Positions 53,512 through 63,036 of a stretch of 64,000 nt of DNA are shown here, piece by piece. Position 1 is the first letter of the stretch. Every line of letters starts with the position of its first letter. Under the pieces are notes generated by a model. That model worked only from the letters and a program-made list of their open reading frames with translations. It did no database searches and had not been told where the DNA came from. The position numbers and the translations under genes were made by a program. Location of the stretch: contig NZ_LR594671.1 of assembly GCF_901827185.1 (NCBI RefSeq), positions 2,852,001 through 2,916,000 of the forward strand, read 5' to 3'. Source of the DNA: Variovorax sp. PBL-E5. Lineage in GTDB: Bacteria > Pseudomonadota > Gammaproteobacteria > Burkholderiales > Burkholderiaceae_C.

Positions 53512-54480
53512 TCAAGAATGGCCTGGCGCGAGGCGCTGCCTGGCCGCAGCGTAGTCGCGGCGCAGTTCCGTCACCACATCGGCCGCAGGCAGCACTTCCC
53601 GAATGCGTCCCACGCCCTGGCCCGCGGACCAGATGTCGCGCCACACCTTGCTCGTGGCCATGCTCTCGGAGCCGAAGTTCTCCGCGTGCCCGCCCTTGGC
53701 AGGCAGCTTGTCGGGGTCGTAGCCGGCCGTCGCGATGCTGCTGCGCAGGTAGTTCGCATGGACGCCCGAGAACAGGTCGGAATAGACGATGCCCTCGGCC
53801 GACGCGGCGAGCACTGCCTCCTTGTAGGCGGGCTGCACCTGCGCCTCGGGCGTTGCGAGGAAGCGCGTGCCCATGTAGGCCAGGTCGGCACCCAGTGCCT
53901 GGGCCGCGAGAACATGATCACCGGTGGTGATGGCACCACCGAGCAGGATCAGGCCCTGGAACCAGTCGCGCACCTCGCCGACCAGTGCGAAGGGCGACAG
54001 CCGGCCCGCATGGCCGCCGGCGCCGGCGCAGACCAGGATCAGCCCGTCCACGCCGGCCTGTGCGGCCTTGCGTGCATGGCGCTGGTGGATGACGTCGTGG
54101 AACACGAGCCCGCCATAGCCGTGCACCGCATCGACCACGGCGGCCGGGTTGCCCACCGAGGTGATGACGATCGGCACCTTGCGGCGCACGCAGGTCGCGA
54201 GGTCGCTCTCGAGCCGATCGTTGGTCTTGTGCAGGATCAGGTTCACCGCATGGGGCGCTGCAGGGGCCTGCGGATGTTCGCTGTCGTGCTGCGCCAGCGC
54301 CTCTTCGATGCGGCCGATCCAGCGGTCGAGCTGATCGGCCGGGCGCGCATTGAGCGCCGGGAACGAGCCGACGATGCCCGCCTTGCATTGCGCGACGACG
54401 AGATCGATGCCGCTCGCGATGAACATCGGGGAAGCGACGACGGGCAGGCGCAGTCGCCGCAACAGGGCGGTCTTGTCCAT
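53512..54480 (-). CDS. Nitronate monooxygenase family protein
   Basis: A 322-residue FMN-binding TIM barrel of the 2-nitropropane dioxygenase family. LPVVASPMFIASGIDLVVAQCKAGIVGSFPALN, VCAGAGGHAGRLSPFALV and GGAITTGDHVLAAQALGADLAYMGTRFLATPEA are family hallmarks. It oxidises alkyl nitronates such as propionate-3-nitronate, or serves as an NADH:quinone reductase in some relatives. The start at 54480 (MDKTALLRRL) has a GAAGG-type site. It is divergent from the LuxR regulator and may be controlled by it. Confidence 0.9.
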   Translation of the reverse strand: MDKTALLRRLRLPVVASPMFIASGIDLVVAQCKAGIVGSFPALNARPADQLDRWIGRIEEALAQHDSEHPQAPAAPHAVNLILHKTNDRLESDLATCVRRKVPIVITSVGNPAAVVDAVHGYGGLVFHDVIHQRHARKAAQAGVDGLILVCAGAGGHAGRLSPFALVGEVRDWFQGLILLGGAITTGDHVLAAQALGADLAYMGTRFLATPEAQVQPAYKEAVLAASAEGIVYSDLFSGVHANYLRSSIATAGYDPDKLPAKGGHAENFGSESMATSKVWRDIWSAGQGVGRIREVLPAADVVTELRRDYAAARQRLAPGHS

Positions 54481-54569
54481 GAGAAGCCTTTCATGCGGCG
54501 AACCGCGCAAGCATGGCGCGAGCCACGCGCTCGCATACCGCCAGTAGAGCAGGACAGGCGCGCGCCGGC

Positions 54570-54594
54570 CCCACCCCTGAGGAGTAGGTGCCCT
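54570..54594. promoter_or_regulatory. Half-conserved CCCACCCC site before the LuxR-type regulator
   Basis: CCCACCCC (54570-54577) followed 9 bp later by a degenerate right arm (GGTGCCCT, 54587-54594) repeats the geometry of the perfect palindrome at 57428-57452. This may be an autoregulatory site for the large LuxR protein that starts here. Inference from similarity only. Confidence 0.4.
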
Positions 54595-57392
54595 GCCGCA
54601 CAATGGCGCCCGTGCGAGACGACATCCGAAAGCAGATCGACATGAAAGACCCGTGCGCGAAGCCTCGGCAACGCGTGGCGGCAGAACGCAAGCCGCGCCC
54701 CGCGCGCGCGGACGCGGCCGCCATCGCGCGACCGCGCCTCGTCGAGCAATTGAGGCAGGCCCGGCATCGCCGCTGCGTCGTGTTGCAGGGGCCGGCCGGC
54801 AGCGGCAAGACCACGGCATTCGATGCGTGGCGGCGCGAACTGCTGGGGATCGGCGTCGAGGTGGCCTGGATCGCGCTCGGCGAAGGCGACGACGATCTGG
54901 CGCCCTTCGTCGACGCCCTCCTCGCCACGCTGTCGCACATCGATCCGTCGATGACGGCCGAAGCCTCTGCGCTGGCGGGCCATGGCCACGGCGAGGACGC
55001 CATCGAGGCCCTGGTGATCGCGCTGGTCCGCGGCATCGCGGCGCAGCGGCGCGACGTCGCGCTGATCCTCGACGACGCGCACCACCTGCGCGACCCGCGC
55101 ATCGTGAACGCGCTGCAGCTGCTGCTCGACTACGGGCCTGCGAACCTGTTGTGCGTGTTCGCCTCGCGCAACGCCCTGCCGCTGTCGCTGGGCCGTCTGC
55201 GCGCGCAGGGTGAATTGCTCGAGATCGGATTCGACGCCCTGCGCTTCACGCCGCAGGAGTCGGCGCACCTGGTGGCGAGCCTGCTGGGCAAGGCCGACGA
55301 ATCGCAGGCGCGGGTGCTGCACGAGTTGACCGACGGCTGGGCGGCCGGTCTCAAGATGCTGTGCCTCGATCTTCGGCGCAAGCGTGGCGGCACCGCCCTG
55401 CAAACCGGCGAGCGCGTGCGCGACGCACAGACCTTTGCGCGCTACTTCGAAAGCGCAGTGCTGTCGCGGCTGTCGGCGCCCGAGCTGCGCTTCTTCGTGC
55501 TGTGTGCGCTGCCCGAGCACTTCAACCTCGGGCTGTGCGACGCGCTGCTCGGCGAGGTGCCGGCGGCCGCCGAGCTGCTCGGACGGCTCGAGGGCCAGGG
55601 ACTCTTCCTGGTGGCGGCCGGTCCGCGCTACCCCGAAGGCTGGTGGCGGCTCCATCCCCTGCTTCGCGACGTGCTGCTCACGCGCCTCGAGGCGCTGCCC
55701 GAGAGCGAGCGGCGGGGACTGCACACGAAGGCCTGGCACTGGTTCGCTGCCGGCGGCATGGCGCACGACGCGGTGCGCCATGCGCTGCTGGCCGGCGATG
55801 CCGCCGCGGCCGCGGATCTGGTCGAGCGCTGTGCGGACGAGCTGTTCGTCGCCGGCGAGCTGCGCCGTCTCGTCGGCCTGGTGCGCCAGTTGCCGGAGGC
55901 CCTGGTTCGCGAACGCACCGGCCTGCGGCTGTGGATGGCCTGGGTGGAAGTCTACGAACGCCGGCTGCAGGACTGCGCGCTCAGCATCGCGCAGCTGCAC
56001 AACGAGATGGCGGCGGCAACACCCGCCGAGCGCTACCGCCTCACGCTGCTGCGTGGCCTCCATGCGGTGCAGTGCGACGACTCCGCCGCGGCCATGGCCA
56101 TCCTGCCCGAGCTGCTCGACGCGCCGGCCGATGCCGACGCGATCGCGCTGACCGGCCGCCGCAATCTGCTGACCTGGATCCATCTCTACCACGGCGACTA
56201 CGAGCAGGCCCGGCGCGTTCAGATCGGCGAGGCCCCGCCGCTCCTGCGAGGCCAGATGCTGCAGGGAACGCCCTTCGGCGTGCTGGCCGGACGGTGCCTG
56301 GCCGGCCTGACCCATGCGGTCGAAGGCCAGGTGATCCAGGCCGAGCGCATCTATCGCGACGTGCTGTTCGAAGCCGATCGCCGCGGCGCGAGCTGCATCG
56401 ATGCCAGCTGCCTGGCGGCCGGCCTGCTCGCCGAGATCCTCTACGAGCTCAACGATGCGCCGGGCGCGATGCGCCTGCTGGAAGAACGGCTCGAAGTGCT
56501 CGAACGGGTCTCGATCCCCGACACCGTGGTCCGCGTGATGCTCGTGATGGTCCGCTCGCGCTGGCGCGAGGGACGGCCCCTCGATGCGCTCGCCTACGCG
56601 GAGCAGATCGAGGACTATGCCGAACGCATGGGCCTCGATCGCCTGCGCGCCTACAGCCTGCTGGAACAAGTGAAGATCCAGCTGCGGCGCGGCATGCCCG
56701 ATCTCGCGCGCAGCCTGATGGTCGCGCTCGACGCGCTCGATGCGCGCCATGCGCAGGCCGCGGCCGGCACGCTCAGCGAAATCCGCGTCGTGGCCGAGCG
56801 CGCGCGGATCCAGCTCGCGATGCATGGCGGCGACCTGCGACAAGCGCTCGCGCAGCTCGATGCGCTGTCGGCCTTGTGCCGGCAACGCGGCCGGGTGCGG
56901 CGCATTCCCTATCTGCACATGCAGTCGGCGGCCATCGAGCGGATGCTCGGCAATGCCGGCAAGGCGCGCGCGCATGTGCGCGAGGCCTTGCAGCTCGGGC
57001 ACCGGCTCGGGCTGGTGCGCACGCTGCTGGATGCGCACGAGGACGTGATCCCGTTGATACGCGACGCCGGCGACGAAGTGCGCCGCGATCCGGTGCTGGG
57101 CTTCTACGCCGAGCGCCTGGAAGCCGCAGCGCGCGAGCAACCGCATGCGACGAAGCCGGAGCCGGCCCGCGAAGGCCGGGCCGCGCAGGAAAAGGCGCTC
57201 GCCGTGCTGAGCCCGCGCGAGGCCGAGATCGTGCAACTGCTGCTGCAGGCGATGCCGAACAAGAAGATCGCGCGCGTGCTCGATGTGTCGCTCGACACGG
57301 TGAAGTGGCATCTCAAGAACTGCTACGGCAAGCTGGGCGTGAGCGGGCGCGACGAGGTGGTCGAGCGCATGCGCGACCTCGGCAGGACATAA
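54588..57392 (+). CDS. LuxR family large ATP-binding regulator (MalT-like, LAL type)
   Basis: A regulator of about 934 residues. The N-terminal STAND-type ATPase has Walker A GPAGSGKTT near residue 69 and a Walker B-like VALILDDAHHL. A long helical TPR-like region follows, and the C-terminal LuxR helix-turn-helix (LSPREAEIVQLLLQAMPNKKIARVLDVSLDTVKWHLKN, broken here for description) closes the protein. LAL regulators bind ATP and an inducer, oligomerise and activate nearby catabolic operons. GTG 54588 is the longest start; ATG 54603 and ATG 54642 are alternatives with weak sites. The following genes are the likely targets. Confidence 0.88.
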   Translation: MPCRTMAPVRDDIRKQIDMKDPCAKPRQRVAAERKPRPARADAAAIARPRLVEQLRQARHRRCVVLQGPAGSGKTTAFDAWRRELLGIGVEVAWIALGEGDDDLAPFVDALLATLSHIDPSMTAEASALAGHGHGEDAIEALVIALVRGIAAQRRDVALILDDAHHLRDPRIVNALQLLLDYGPANLLCVFASRNALPLSLGRLRAQGELLEIGFDALRFTPQESAHLVASLLGKADESQARVLHELTDGWAAGLKMLCLDLRRKRGGTALQTGERVRDAQTFARYFESAVLSRLSAPELRFFVLCALPEHFNLGLCDALLGEVPAAAELLGRLEGQGLFLVAAGPRYPEGWWRLHPLLRDVLLTRLEALPESERRGLHTKAWHWFAAGGMAHDAVRHALLAGDAAAAADLVERCADELFVAGELRRLVGLVRQLPEALVRERTGLRLWMAWVEVYERRLQDCALSIAQLHNEMAAATPAERYRLTLLRGLHAVQCDDSAAAMAILPELLDAPADADAIALTGRRNLLTWIHLYHGDYEQARRVQIGEAPPLLRGQMLQGTPFGVLAGRCLAGLTHAVEGQVIQAERIYRDVLFEADRRGASCIDASCLAAGLLAEILYELNDAPGAMRLLEERLEVLERVSIPDTVVRVMLVMVRSRWREGRPLDALAYAEQIEDYAERMGLDRLRAYSLLEQVKIQLRRGMPDLARSLMVALDALDARHAQAAAGTLSEIRVVAERARIQLAMHGGDLRQALAQLDALSALCRQRGRVRRIPYLHMQSAAIERMLGNAGKARAHVREALQLGHRLGLVRTLLDAHEDVIPLIRDAGDEVRRDPVLGFYAERLEAAAREQPHATKPEPAREGRAAQEKALAVLSPREAEIVQLLLQAMPNKKIARVLDVSLDTVKWHLKNCYGKLGVSGRDEVVERMRDLGRT

Positions 57393-57427
57393 GCCGCCGC
57401 AGCGCCGGTTCGCGGCGCTCGGGTTTA

Positions 57428-57452
57428 CCCACCCCTCCTCATCTGGGGTGGG
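57428..57452. promoter_or_regulatory. Perfect 8-bp inverted repeat, candidate LuxR/MalT-like operator
   Basis: CCCACCCC (57428-57435) and GGGGTGGG (57445-57452) flank 9 bp. On the minus strand the spacer contains GATGAGG, resembling the core of MalT boxes bound by LAL regulators. It lies between the LuxR gene and the receptor gene, about 90 bp before the latter's GTG, where an activator site would be expected. It could also fold as a terminator for the LuxR gene, although no T run follows. Confidence 0.5.
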
Positions 57453-57542
57453 GCGCGCACACGCGCGAATGCAGATGATCCGTCTCATCGCACACCGGCC
57501 GCAGCCCGCAGGCAAGGCAGCGGTCCACCAGGAGACGACATC

Positions 57543-58550
57543 GTGCCCATTCGATCCGTGCCGGCGCTCGCCCGGCTGAGTTCCATTCTGAGAGCCGCCG
57601 GACTGGCGCTGACCGCGTGCGCGTTCGCGCTGGCCGCGCACGCCGCCTATCCCGAGCGCACGGTCCGGCTCCTGGTCGGCGTGCAGGCCGGCGCCAGCAC
57701 CGACACGCTGGCGCGTGTGATCGCGCAGAAGCTCCATGAGCGACTCGGTGCGCACTTCATCGTCGACAACAAGCCGGGTGCGGCAACGCGCATCGGCACG
57801 GAGATGGTGGTCAAGGCGCCGGCGGACGGCTACACGCTCGGCGTGGCCAACGCGGTGACGACGAGTTTCCCGCTGATGTTCGATGACTTTGCCTTTGTCC
57901 CGGGCAAGGATTTCGTGCCGGTGGCGATGCTGGCGCGCGCGCCCTCCTACCTCGCGGTGCGCGCCAGCCTGCCTGTCAAGAACGCTCAGGAGTTCGTCGC
58001 CTACGCCAAGGCGCACAGCGGCAAGCTGAGTTTCGGACAGGGCGGCAACGGCAGCAATCCGCATCTGGCCGCATTGAAGCTCGCGCGGTCGATGGGCGTC
58101 GAGGCGGTCGGCGTGCCATACAAGGGCAACGCGCCCACGGCCGTCGCGCTGGCCGGCGGCGAGGTGGACTTCGCGATCCTGGACTACCAGTCCGTCCGGC
58201 CGCTGGTCGAGCACGGCAACATCCGGTTGCTCGCGGTGACCGAGGCGCATCGCTCGTCGATGACGCCCGACGTGCCCACCAGCGGCGAGCAGGGCCTGAC
58301 GCGCGAGATCGACGGCATGTCGCCGTGGTTCATGCTCGTGGCGCCGCCCGGCACGCCGGCCGCCGTGGTCGCGCTGCTGAACCGCCAGGTCGAAGAAGTG
58401 CTGAAGCTCCCCGACGTGCGCAAGACCCTGCTCACGGCCGGCATCGAGCCCGAGACCGGAACCAGCGCCGAGGCGCTGAGCTATTTCCAACAGCAGCGCG
58501 AGAAGATCGCCCGCCTTGCGCGCGAGATGAACGTGTCGTTCAAGAACTGA
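57543..58550 (+). CDS. Bug family tripartite tricarboxylate transporter substrate-binding protein
   Basis: A 335-residue periplasmic receptor. A long signal segment ends near AAHA; the mature part begins YPERTVRLLVGVQAGASTDTLARVIAQ. NKPGAATRIGTEMVVKAPADGYT, GVPYKGNAPTAVALAGGEVDFAI and the PTSGEQGLTREIDG region are typical of Bug proteins. The start is GTG at 57543 with AGGAG 9-10 nt upstream. It is the first gene after the LuxR regulator and probably binds the acid degraded by the downstream CoA enzymes. No membrane subunits are near. Confidence 0.92.
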   Translation: MPIRSVPALARLSSILRAAGLALTACAFALAAHAAYPERTVRLLVGVQAGASTDTLARVIAQKLHERLGAHFIVDNKPGAATRIGTEMVVKAPADGYTLGVANAVTTSFPLMFDDFAFVPGKDFVPVAMLARAPSYLAVRASLPVKNAQEFVAYAKAHSGKLSFGQGGNGSNPHLAALKLARSMGVEAVGVPYKGNAPTAVALAGGEVDFAILDYQSVRPLVEHGNIRLLAVTEAHRSSMTPDVPTSGEQGLTREIDGMSPWFMLVAPPGTPAAVVALLNRQVEEVLKLPDVRKTLLTAGIEPETGTSAEALSYFQQQREKIARLAREMNVSFKN

Positions 58551-58567
58551 AGAAGGCAGGACGGACC

Positions 58568-59407
58568 ATGACCCCACAAACGATCGAACTGGGCGAATCC
58601 GTGCTTCGCATCGACGAAGGCGTTGCCGAGTTTTCCCATCAGCGGCCCGCTGCGCGCAACGCGATGTCGATGGCCCTGCGCAAGGACTACGAGGCGATGC
58701 TCGCCCGCGTGACGGCCGAGCGCGACATCCGCGTGCTGATCATCACCGGCTCCGGCGGCAGCTTCTGTGCCGGCGGCGACGTGAAGGGCATGAACGAGCG
58801 GCTGCACAACCCCGACCCCGAATTCAATTCGCCCGACGCCACGCGCCGCCGGCTGCAGGATTCGCATCGCTGGCTCACGCCGCTGCGCGAGCTCGACGTG
58901 CCGGTGATCGCGGCCGTCGACGGCGCGGCCTACGGCGCGGGCTTCGGCCTCGCGCTGCAGGCCGACTTCGTGCTCGCTTCCACGCGCGCGGCATTCTGCA
59001 TGTCCTTCGCGCGCATGGGTGCGGTGCCCGACTACGGGGCGCTCTACACGCTGCCGCGGATCATCGGGCTCGCCGCGGCCAAGGACGTGATGATCACCGC
59101 CCGGCGGATCGATGCCGCCGAAGCCCACGCGCTGGGCTTCGTGCACGCGGTGCATGAGCCCGAGGTGCTGCTGCGCGAGGCGCATGCCTTCGCGCGCCGG
59201 CTGTGCGACGGCCCGCGCGAGGCCGCCGCCATGACCAAGGACTTGCTCAACAAGAGCTTCGAGACCGACTACGCCACGATGTGCTCGCTGGAGGCCTGTG
59301 CGCAGGGCGTCGCCATGCACACCCCCTACCACGCCGAAGCGGCAGCGCGCTTCTCGCGCGGCGAACCGAGCCTCTACGACTGGGATCGTCCGGCCGCCGC
59401 GCGCTGA
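58568..59407 (+). CDS. Enoyl-CoA hydratase/isomerase family protein
   Basis: A 279-residue crotonase-fold enzyme. The oxyanion-hole segments ITGSGGSFCAGGDVKGM and AAVDGAAYGAGFGLALQADF are intact. In the catalytic-glutamate region (FARMGAVPDYGALYTLPRIIG), an Asp stands where hydratases usually have Glu, so hydratase, isomerase or another crotonase activity is possible. It starts 17 bp after the receptor gene. A partial paralogue lies at 63036-63336. Confidence 0.9.
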   Translation: MTPQTIELGESVLRIDEGVAEFSHQRPAARNAMSMALRKDYEAMLARVTAERDIRVLIITGSGGSFCAGGDVKGMNERLHNPDPEFNSPDATRRRLQDSHRWLTPLRELDVPVIAAVDGAAYGAGFGLALQADFVLASTRAAFCMSFARMGAVPDYGALYTLPRIIGLAAAKDVMITARRIDAAEAHALGFVHAVHEPEVLLREAHAFARRLCDGPREAAAMTKDLLNKSFETDYATMCSLEACAQGVAMHTPYHAEAAARFSRGEPSLYDWDRPAAAR

Positions 59408-59434
59408 CGCGCATCCACCCTCACCGCCTCCACC

Positions 59435-61786
59435 ATGTCGCATTCATCCTCCTTTGCCGATCTCGAAGCCTTCCGTGCCGAGGTGCGCGCTTTCCTGCAG
59501 CAGGCCGTGCCCGACGACATCCGCGCCGCCGTGCGCGCGCGCACCCTCGTGACGCGCGCGCAGGCCTCGCGCTGGCAGCGCATCCTGCATGCGCGCGGCT
59601 GGGCCGCGCCCGGCTGGCCGGCCGAGCACGGCGGCACCGGCTGGTCGCTCACGCAGCAGGCCGTGTTCCGCGAGGAGATCGCGGCCTGCGATGCGCCGCG
59701 CTACGAGAACCTCGGCATCGACACCATCGGACCGACGATCATCCGGCACGGCACGCCGGCCCAGTGCGCACGCTTCCTGCCGCGCATGCTGTCCTTCGAG
59801 GACTACTGGGCCCAGGGCTATTCCGAACCCGACGCCGGCTCGGACCTGGCCTCGCTGCGGACCGTGGCGCGGCGCGACGGCGAGCATTTCGTCGTCAGCG
59901 GCACCAAGATCTGGCAGAGCTATGGCCACTGGGCCGACTGGGCCCTGGTGCTGGTGCGCAGCGATCCGTCTGCCGCGCGCAAGCAGGACGGCATCTCCGT
60001 GCTTCTGATCGACCTGAAGTCGCCGGGTGTGACGATCCGGCCGATCCGCTTCATGAACGGCGCGACCTTCCACGTGCAGATGTTCTTCGACGAAGTGCGC
60101 GTGCCGGCCGAGAACCTCGTCGGTGCCCGGGACGGCGGCTGGTCGGTGGCCAAGGGACTGCTGGTGATCGAGCGCCTGTTCGTGGCCCGCGTCGCGGAAT
60201 GCAAGGCCGAGCTCGCGCACACGGCACAGCTCGCCGCCGGGCGCGGCGCGGGCGGCGCTTCGCTGCTGAACGAGGACGTCCATGCGCGCCGCCATGCCGA
60301 ACTCGACATCCGCTCGCGCGCACTGGAGGCCGCCTGGTGGCCGGCCCTCCACGCGGTGCAGCGAGGCCGCGAACCGGCCCTGGAGGCCTCGCTGCTGAAG
60401 CTGCAGGGCAACGAGCTGCTGCAGGATCTGCATCAGCTGCAGCTCGACCTGGTGGGACTCGACCAGCTGCCCTTCGATCCGCAGGCGATCGCGGGCATCC
60501 CGGCAGACGCGCCGCTGTCGGCGGGGCACGTCAACAACCTGCCGCTGCACGTCTGGCGCTACCGCGGCATCACGCTCGGCGGCGGGACTTCGGAAGTGCA
60601 GCGCGGCATCGTCGCGAAGGCCGTCTTCGGCGGCCAGACCGAACTCGATACGCCGCTCGCGGCCGGACTCGACGAGCAGCAAGCCATGCTCGACACCACG
60701 TTGCGCCGCCTGCTCGCGGACCGCTACGACTTCGACACGCGCCGCACGATCGTCAACGACAAGCTCAGCTTCGATGACGGCTTCTGGCGAGCACTGGCAG
60801 AACTGGGCCTGACCGGCCTGCTGGTGTCCGAACGCGATGGCGGCTTCGGCGGCACGCTCGCCGACCTGATGCCGGCCATGGAAGCGCTCGGCGAATCGCT
60901 GGTGGTCGAGCCCGTGCTCTGGAATGCCGTGCTGCCGACCCAGCTGCTGCTGGATGCGACCGGGTTCGCAGGCCGCGACCGCGCGCTGCAGGCGCTGATG
61001 AGCGAAGGCGCACGCGTGGCCTTCGTTCACGGCACCGGCTTCTCGGAGGGTGCCGTCGGCGCGGCCGGCGTCACGGCGCACCGCGACGCCGACGGCTGGC
61101 GCCTCGAAGGCCAGGCCCGCCTCGTGATGGGCGGCGACAGTGCCGGGCGGCTGATCGTCGGCGCCCGGCTCGGCGATGGCGGCATGGCCTTGTTCGAATG
61201 CGCGTCGGAGACGGCGGGCATCGAACGGCATGCCTATCGGCTGCACGATGGACGCGGCGCGGCGGACCTGCGCTTCGACGGCGTGCGGCTGTCCGCCGAG
61301 GCTCGCCTGGCCGGCCCCGAGCGCGCCGGCGCCATCGTCGAGGAAGCCCTGGCACTCGCCACCGTCGCGCTGTGCGCGGAAAGCGTGGGCGCGATGCGCC
61401 GCGCGCTGGCGCTCACGGTCGAGTACATGCGCACGCGCAAGCAATTCGGCCGCACGCTCTCGGACTACCAGGCGCTGCAGCACCGCGTGGTCGAGCACTA
61501 CCGCCGCTGGGTGAATGCCCGCGCGCTGGTGCGCGAGGCCGCGGCCGGCTGGCTCTGCGCATCGCCGGTCGAACGCAGCCAGCGCATCAGCGCGGCCAAA
61601 TGGTTGACCGGGCGCGCAGGCCGCGAACTGGCGCTCGATGCGCTGCAACTGCATGGCGCCGTCGGCCTGCAGGACGAGACCGCCATCAGCCATTACGCCA
61701 AGCGGCTTGCGGCCAACGACGTGCTGCTCGGCGATACGACCCATCAGCTGGCGCGCTTCATCGCGGCCGGCCGGCAGGCGTCCTGA
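59435..61786 (+). CDS. Tandem-fused acyl-CoA dehydrogenase (two ACAD domains)
   Basis: A 783-residue protein, twice the usual length. Domain 1 (about 1-395) has YSEPDAGSDLASLRT (flavin loop) and ends ITLGGGTSEVQRGIVAKAVFG. Domain 2 (about 400-783) has a second N-terminal helical region (LAELGLTGLLVSERDGGFGG) and ends with RTRKQFGRTLSDYQALQH and LDALQLHGAVGLQDE. Domain 1 keeps the flavin-contact features better. Two-domain ACADs act as intramolecular heterodimers in steroid and side-chain degradation. It overlaps the CoA-transferase start (TGATG). The substrate is unknown. Confidence 0.9.
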   Translation: MSHSSSFADLEAFRAEVRAFLQQAVPDDIRAAVRARTLVTRAQASRWQRILHARGWAAPGWPAEHGGTGWSLTQQAVFREEIAACDAPRYENLGIDTIGPTIIRHGTPAQCARFLPRMLSFEDYWAQGYSEPDAGSDLASLRTVARRDGEHFVVSGTKIWQSYGHWADWALVLVRSDPSAARKQDGISVLLIDLKSPGVTIRPIRFMNGATFHVQMFFDEVRVPAENLVGARDGGWSVAKGLLVIERLFVARVAECKAELAHTAQLAAGRGAGGASLLNEDVHARRHAELDIRSRALEAAWWPALHAVQRGREPALEASLLKLQGNELLQDLHQLQLDLVGLDQLPFDPQAIAGIPADAPLSAGHVNNLPLHVWRYRGITLGGGTSEVQRGIVAKAVFGGQTELDTPLAAGLDEQQAMLDTTLRRLLADRYDFDTRRTIVNDKLSFDDGFWRALAELGLTGLLVSERDGGFGGTLADLMPAMEALGESLVVEPVLWNAVLPTQLLLDATGFAGRDRALQALMSEGARVAFVHGTGFSEGAVGAAGVTAHRDADGWRLEGQARLVMGGDSAGRLIVGARLGDGGMALFECASETAGIERHAYRLHDGRGAADLRFDGVRLSAEARLAGPERAGAIVEEALALATVALCAESVGAMRRALALTVEYMRTRKQFGRTLSDYQALQHRVVEHYRRWVNARALVREAAAGWLCASPVERSQRISAAKWLTGRAGRELALDALQLHGAVGLQDETAISHYAKRLAANDVLLGDTTHQLARFIAAGRQAS

Positions 61787-63036
61787 TGCGGCAGGAGACC
61801 CATCCCTTGACCTCGACCCCTTCACCCGAGCCAGCCAAGCGCCAGGGACCGCTCTCGGGCCTGCGCGTCCTCGACATCGCCACCGTCGTGGCGGCGCCTT
61901 CGGCCGCCGCGCTCCTGGCCGACTACGGCGCCGAGGTGCTCAAGATCGAGTTGCCCGGCGCCGGCGACGGCTGCCGCAATTTTCCGCCGTTCAAGGACGG
62001 CAAGCCGCTGTGGTGGAAGGTCACCAACCGCAACAAGAAGCTGATCTCGCTGGACCTGCGCAAGCCGCAGGGCATGGCCCTGTTCAAGCAGCTGCTGCCG
62101 CGCTTCGACGTGCTGATCGAGAACTTCCGTCCGGGCACGCTGGACCGCTGGGGCCTGGACCGCGACACGCTGTGGGCGCTGCAGCCGCGGCTGGTGATCC
62201 TGCGCGCCACCGCCTTCGGCCAGACGGGGCCTTATCGCGACCGCGCGGGCTTCACCCGCATCTTCGAGGCGATGGGCGGGTTGACCTACATCACCGGCGA
62301 AGCCGATGGCGAGCCCATGCATGCGGGCTACCCGATCGGCGATTCGATCGGCGGCCTCTTCGGCGCACTCGGCGTGATGACCGCGCTCTGGAAGCGCGCG
62401 CGCGATCCGCAGGCGCCGGGCGAAGAGATCGACCTGTCGCTGACCGAGGCGATGCTCAAGCTCATGGAGTTCCTGCCCATCAAGCAGGCGCTGCTCGGAG
62501 AGTCGCACGGACGCTCGGGCAACACCAGCCAGTATTCGGCGCCGACCGGCGTCTACCCTACCCGCGACGGACAGTGGGTCTCGCTGTCGGGCAGCACCGA
62601 TGCCCTGTTTGCCGCCAACTGCCGCGCGATCGGCCGCGAGGACCTGATCGGCGACCCGCGCTATGCAGGCAATCGCGAACGCTGCGCCCGCACGGTCGAG
62701 CTCAACGCGCTCTATCGGCAGTGGTTCGCCGAGCACGATCTGGCCGACGTGCTCGAACGCTTCGAGCGCCACGAGGGGACGCTCGCACCGATCTATTCGG
62801 CGCGCCAGATCGTCGAGGATGCGCAGGTCAAGGCGCGCGGCTTCCTGCGCGACGTGCCGGACCGCGACTTCGGCACGGTGCCGATCCAGGACGTGGTGCC
62901 GCGCTTTCACCACGACCCGGGCGCCGTCTACAGCAGCGGCGGCGCCGTCGGCGAACACAACGACGAGATCTATGGCGAATGGCTGGGCCTGACGCCGGAG
63001 GACCGAGCCGCATTGCGCACGCAAGGGGCGATCTGA
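61786..63036 (+). CDS. CaiB/BaiF family CoA-transferase (class III)
   Basis: A 416-residue class III CoA-transferase. LSGLRVLDIATVVAAPSAAALLADYGAEVLKIE, the NFRPGTLDRWGLD motif and the catalytic Asp in YPIGDSIGGLFGALG are present. It moves CoA between carboxylic acids and would activate the substrate of the dehydrogenase and hydratase in this cluster. Start ATG 61786 shares its A with the previous stop, and its own stop overlaps the next gene start (TGATG). Confidence 0.92.
   Translation: MRQETHPLTSTPSPEPAKRQGPLSGLRVLDIATVVAAPSAAALLADYGAEVLKIELPGAGDGCRNFPPFKDGKPLWWKVTNRNKKLISLDLRKPQGMALFKQLLPRFDVLIENFRPGTLDRWGLDRDTLWALQPRLVILRATAFGQTGPYRDRAGFTRIFEAMGGLTYITGEADGEPMHAGYPIGDSIGGLFGALGVMTALWKRARDPQAPGEEIDLSLTEAMLKLMEFLPIKQALLGESHGRSGNTSQYSAPTGVYPTRDGQWVSLSGSTDALFAANCRAIGREDLIGDPRYAGNRERCARTVELNALYRQWFAEHDLADVLERFERHEGTLAPIYSARQIVEDAQVKARGFLRDVPDRDFGTVPIQDVVPRFHHDPGAVYSSGGAVGEHNDEIYGEWLGLTPEDRAALRTQGAI

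Noticed and set aside
54243..58577. Very long open frame (over 1400 codons) on the minus strand, opposite the LuxR regulator
   Set aside because: It is a shadow of the GC-rich coding strand: Arg/His/Ala-rich, no domain, and it spans several well-supported plus-strand genes and both operator candidates.
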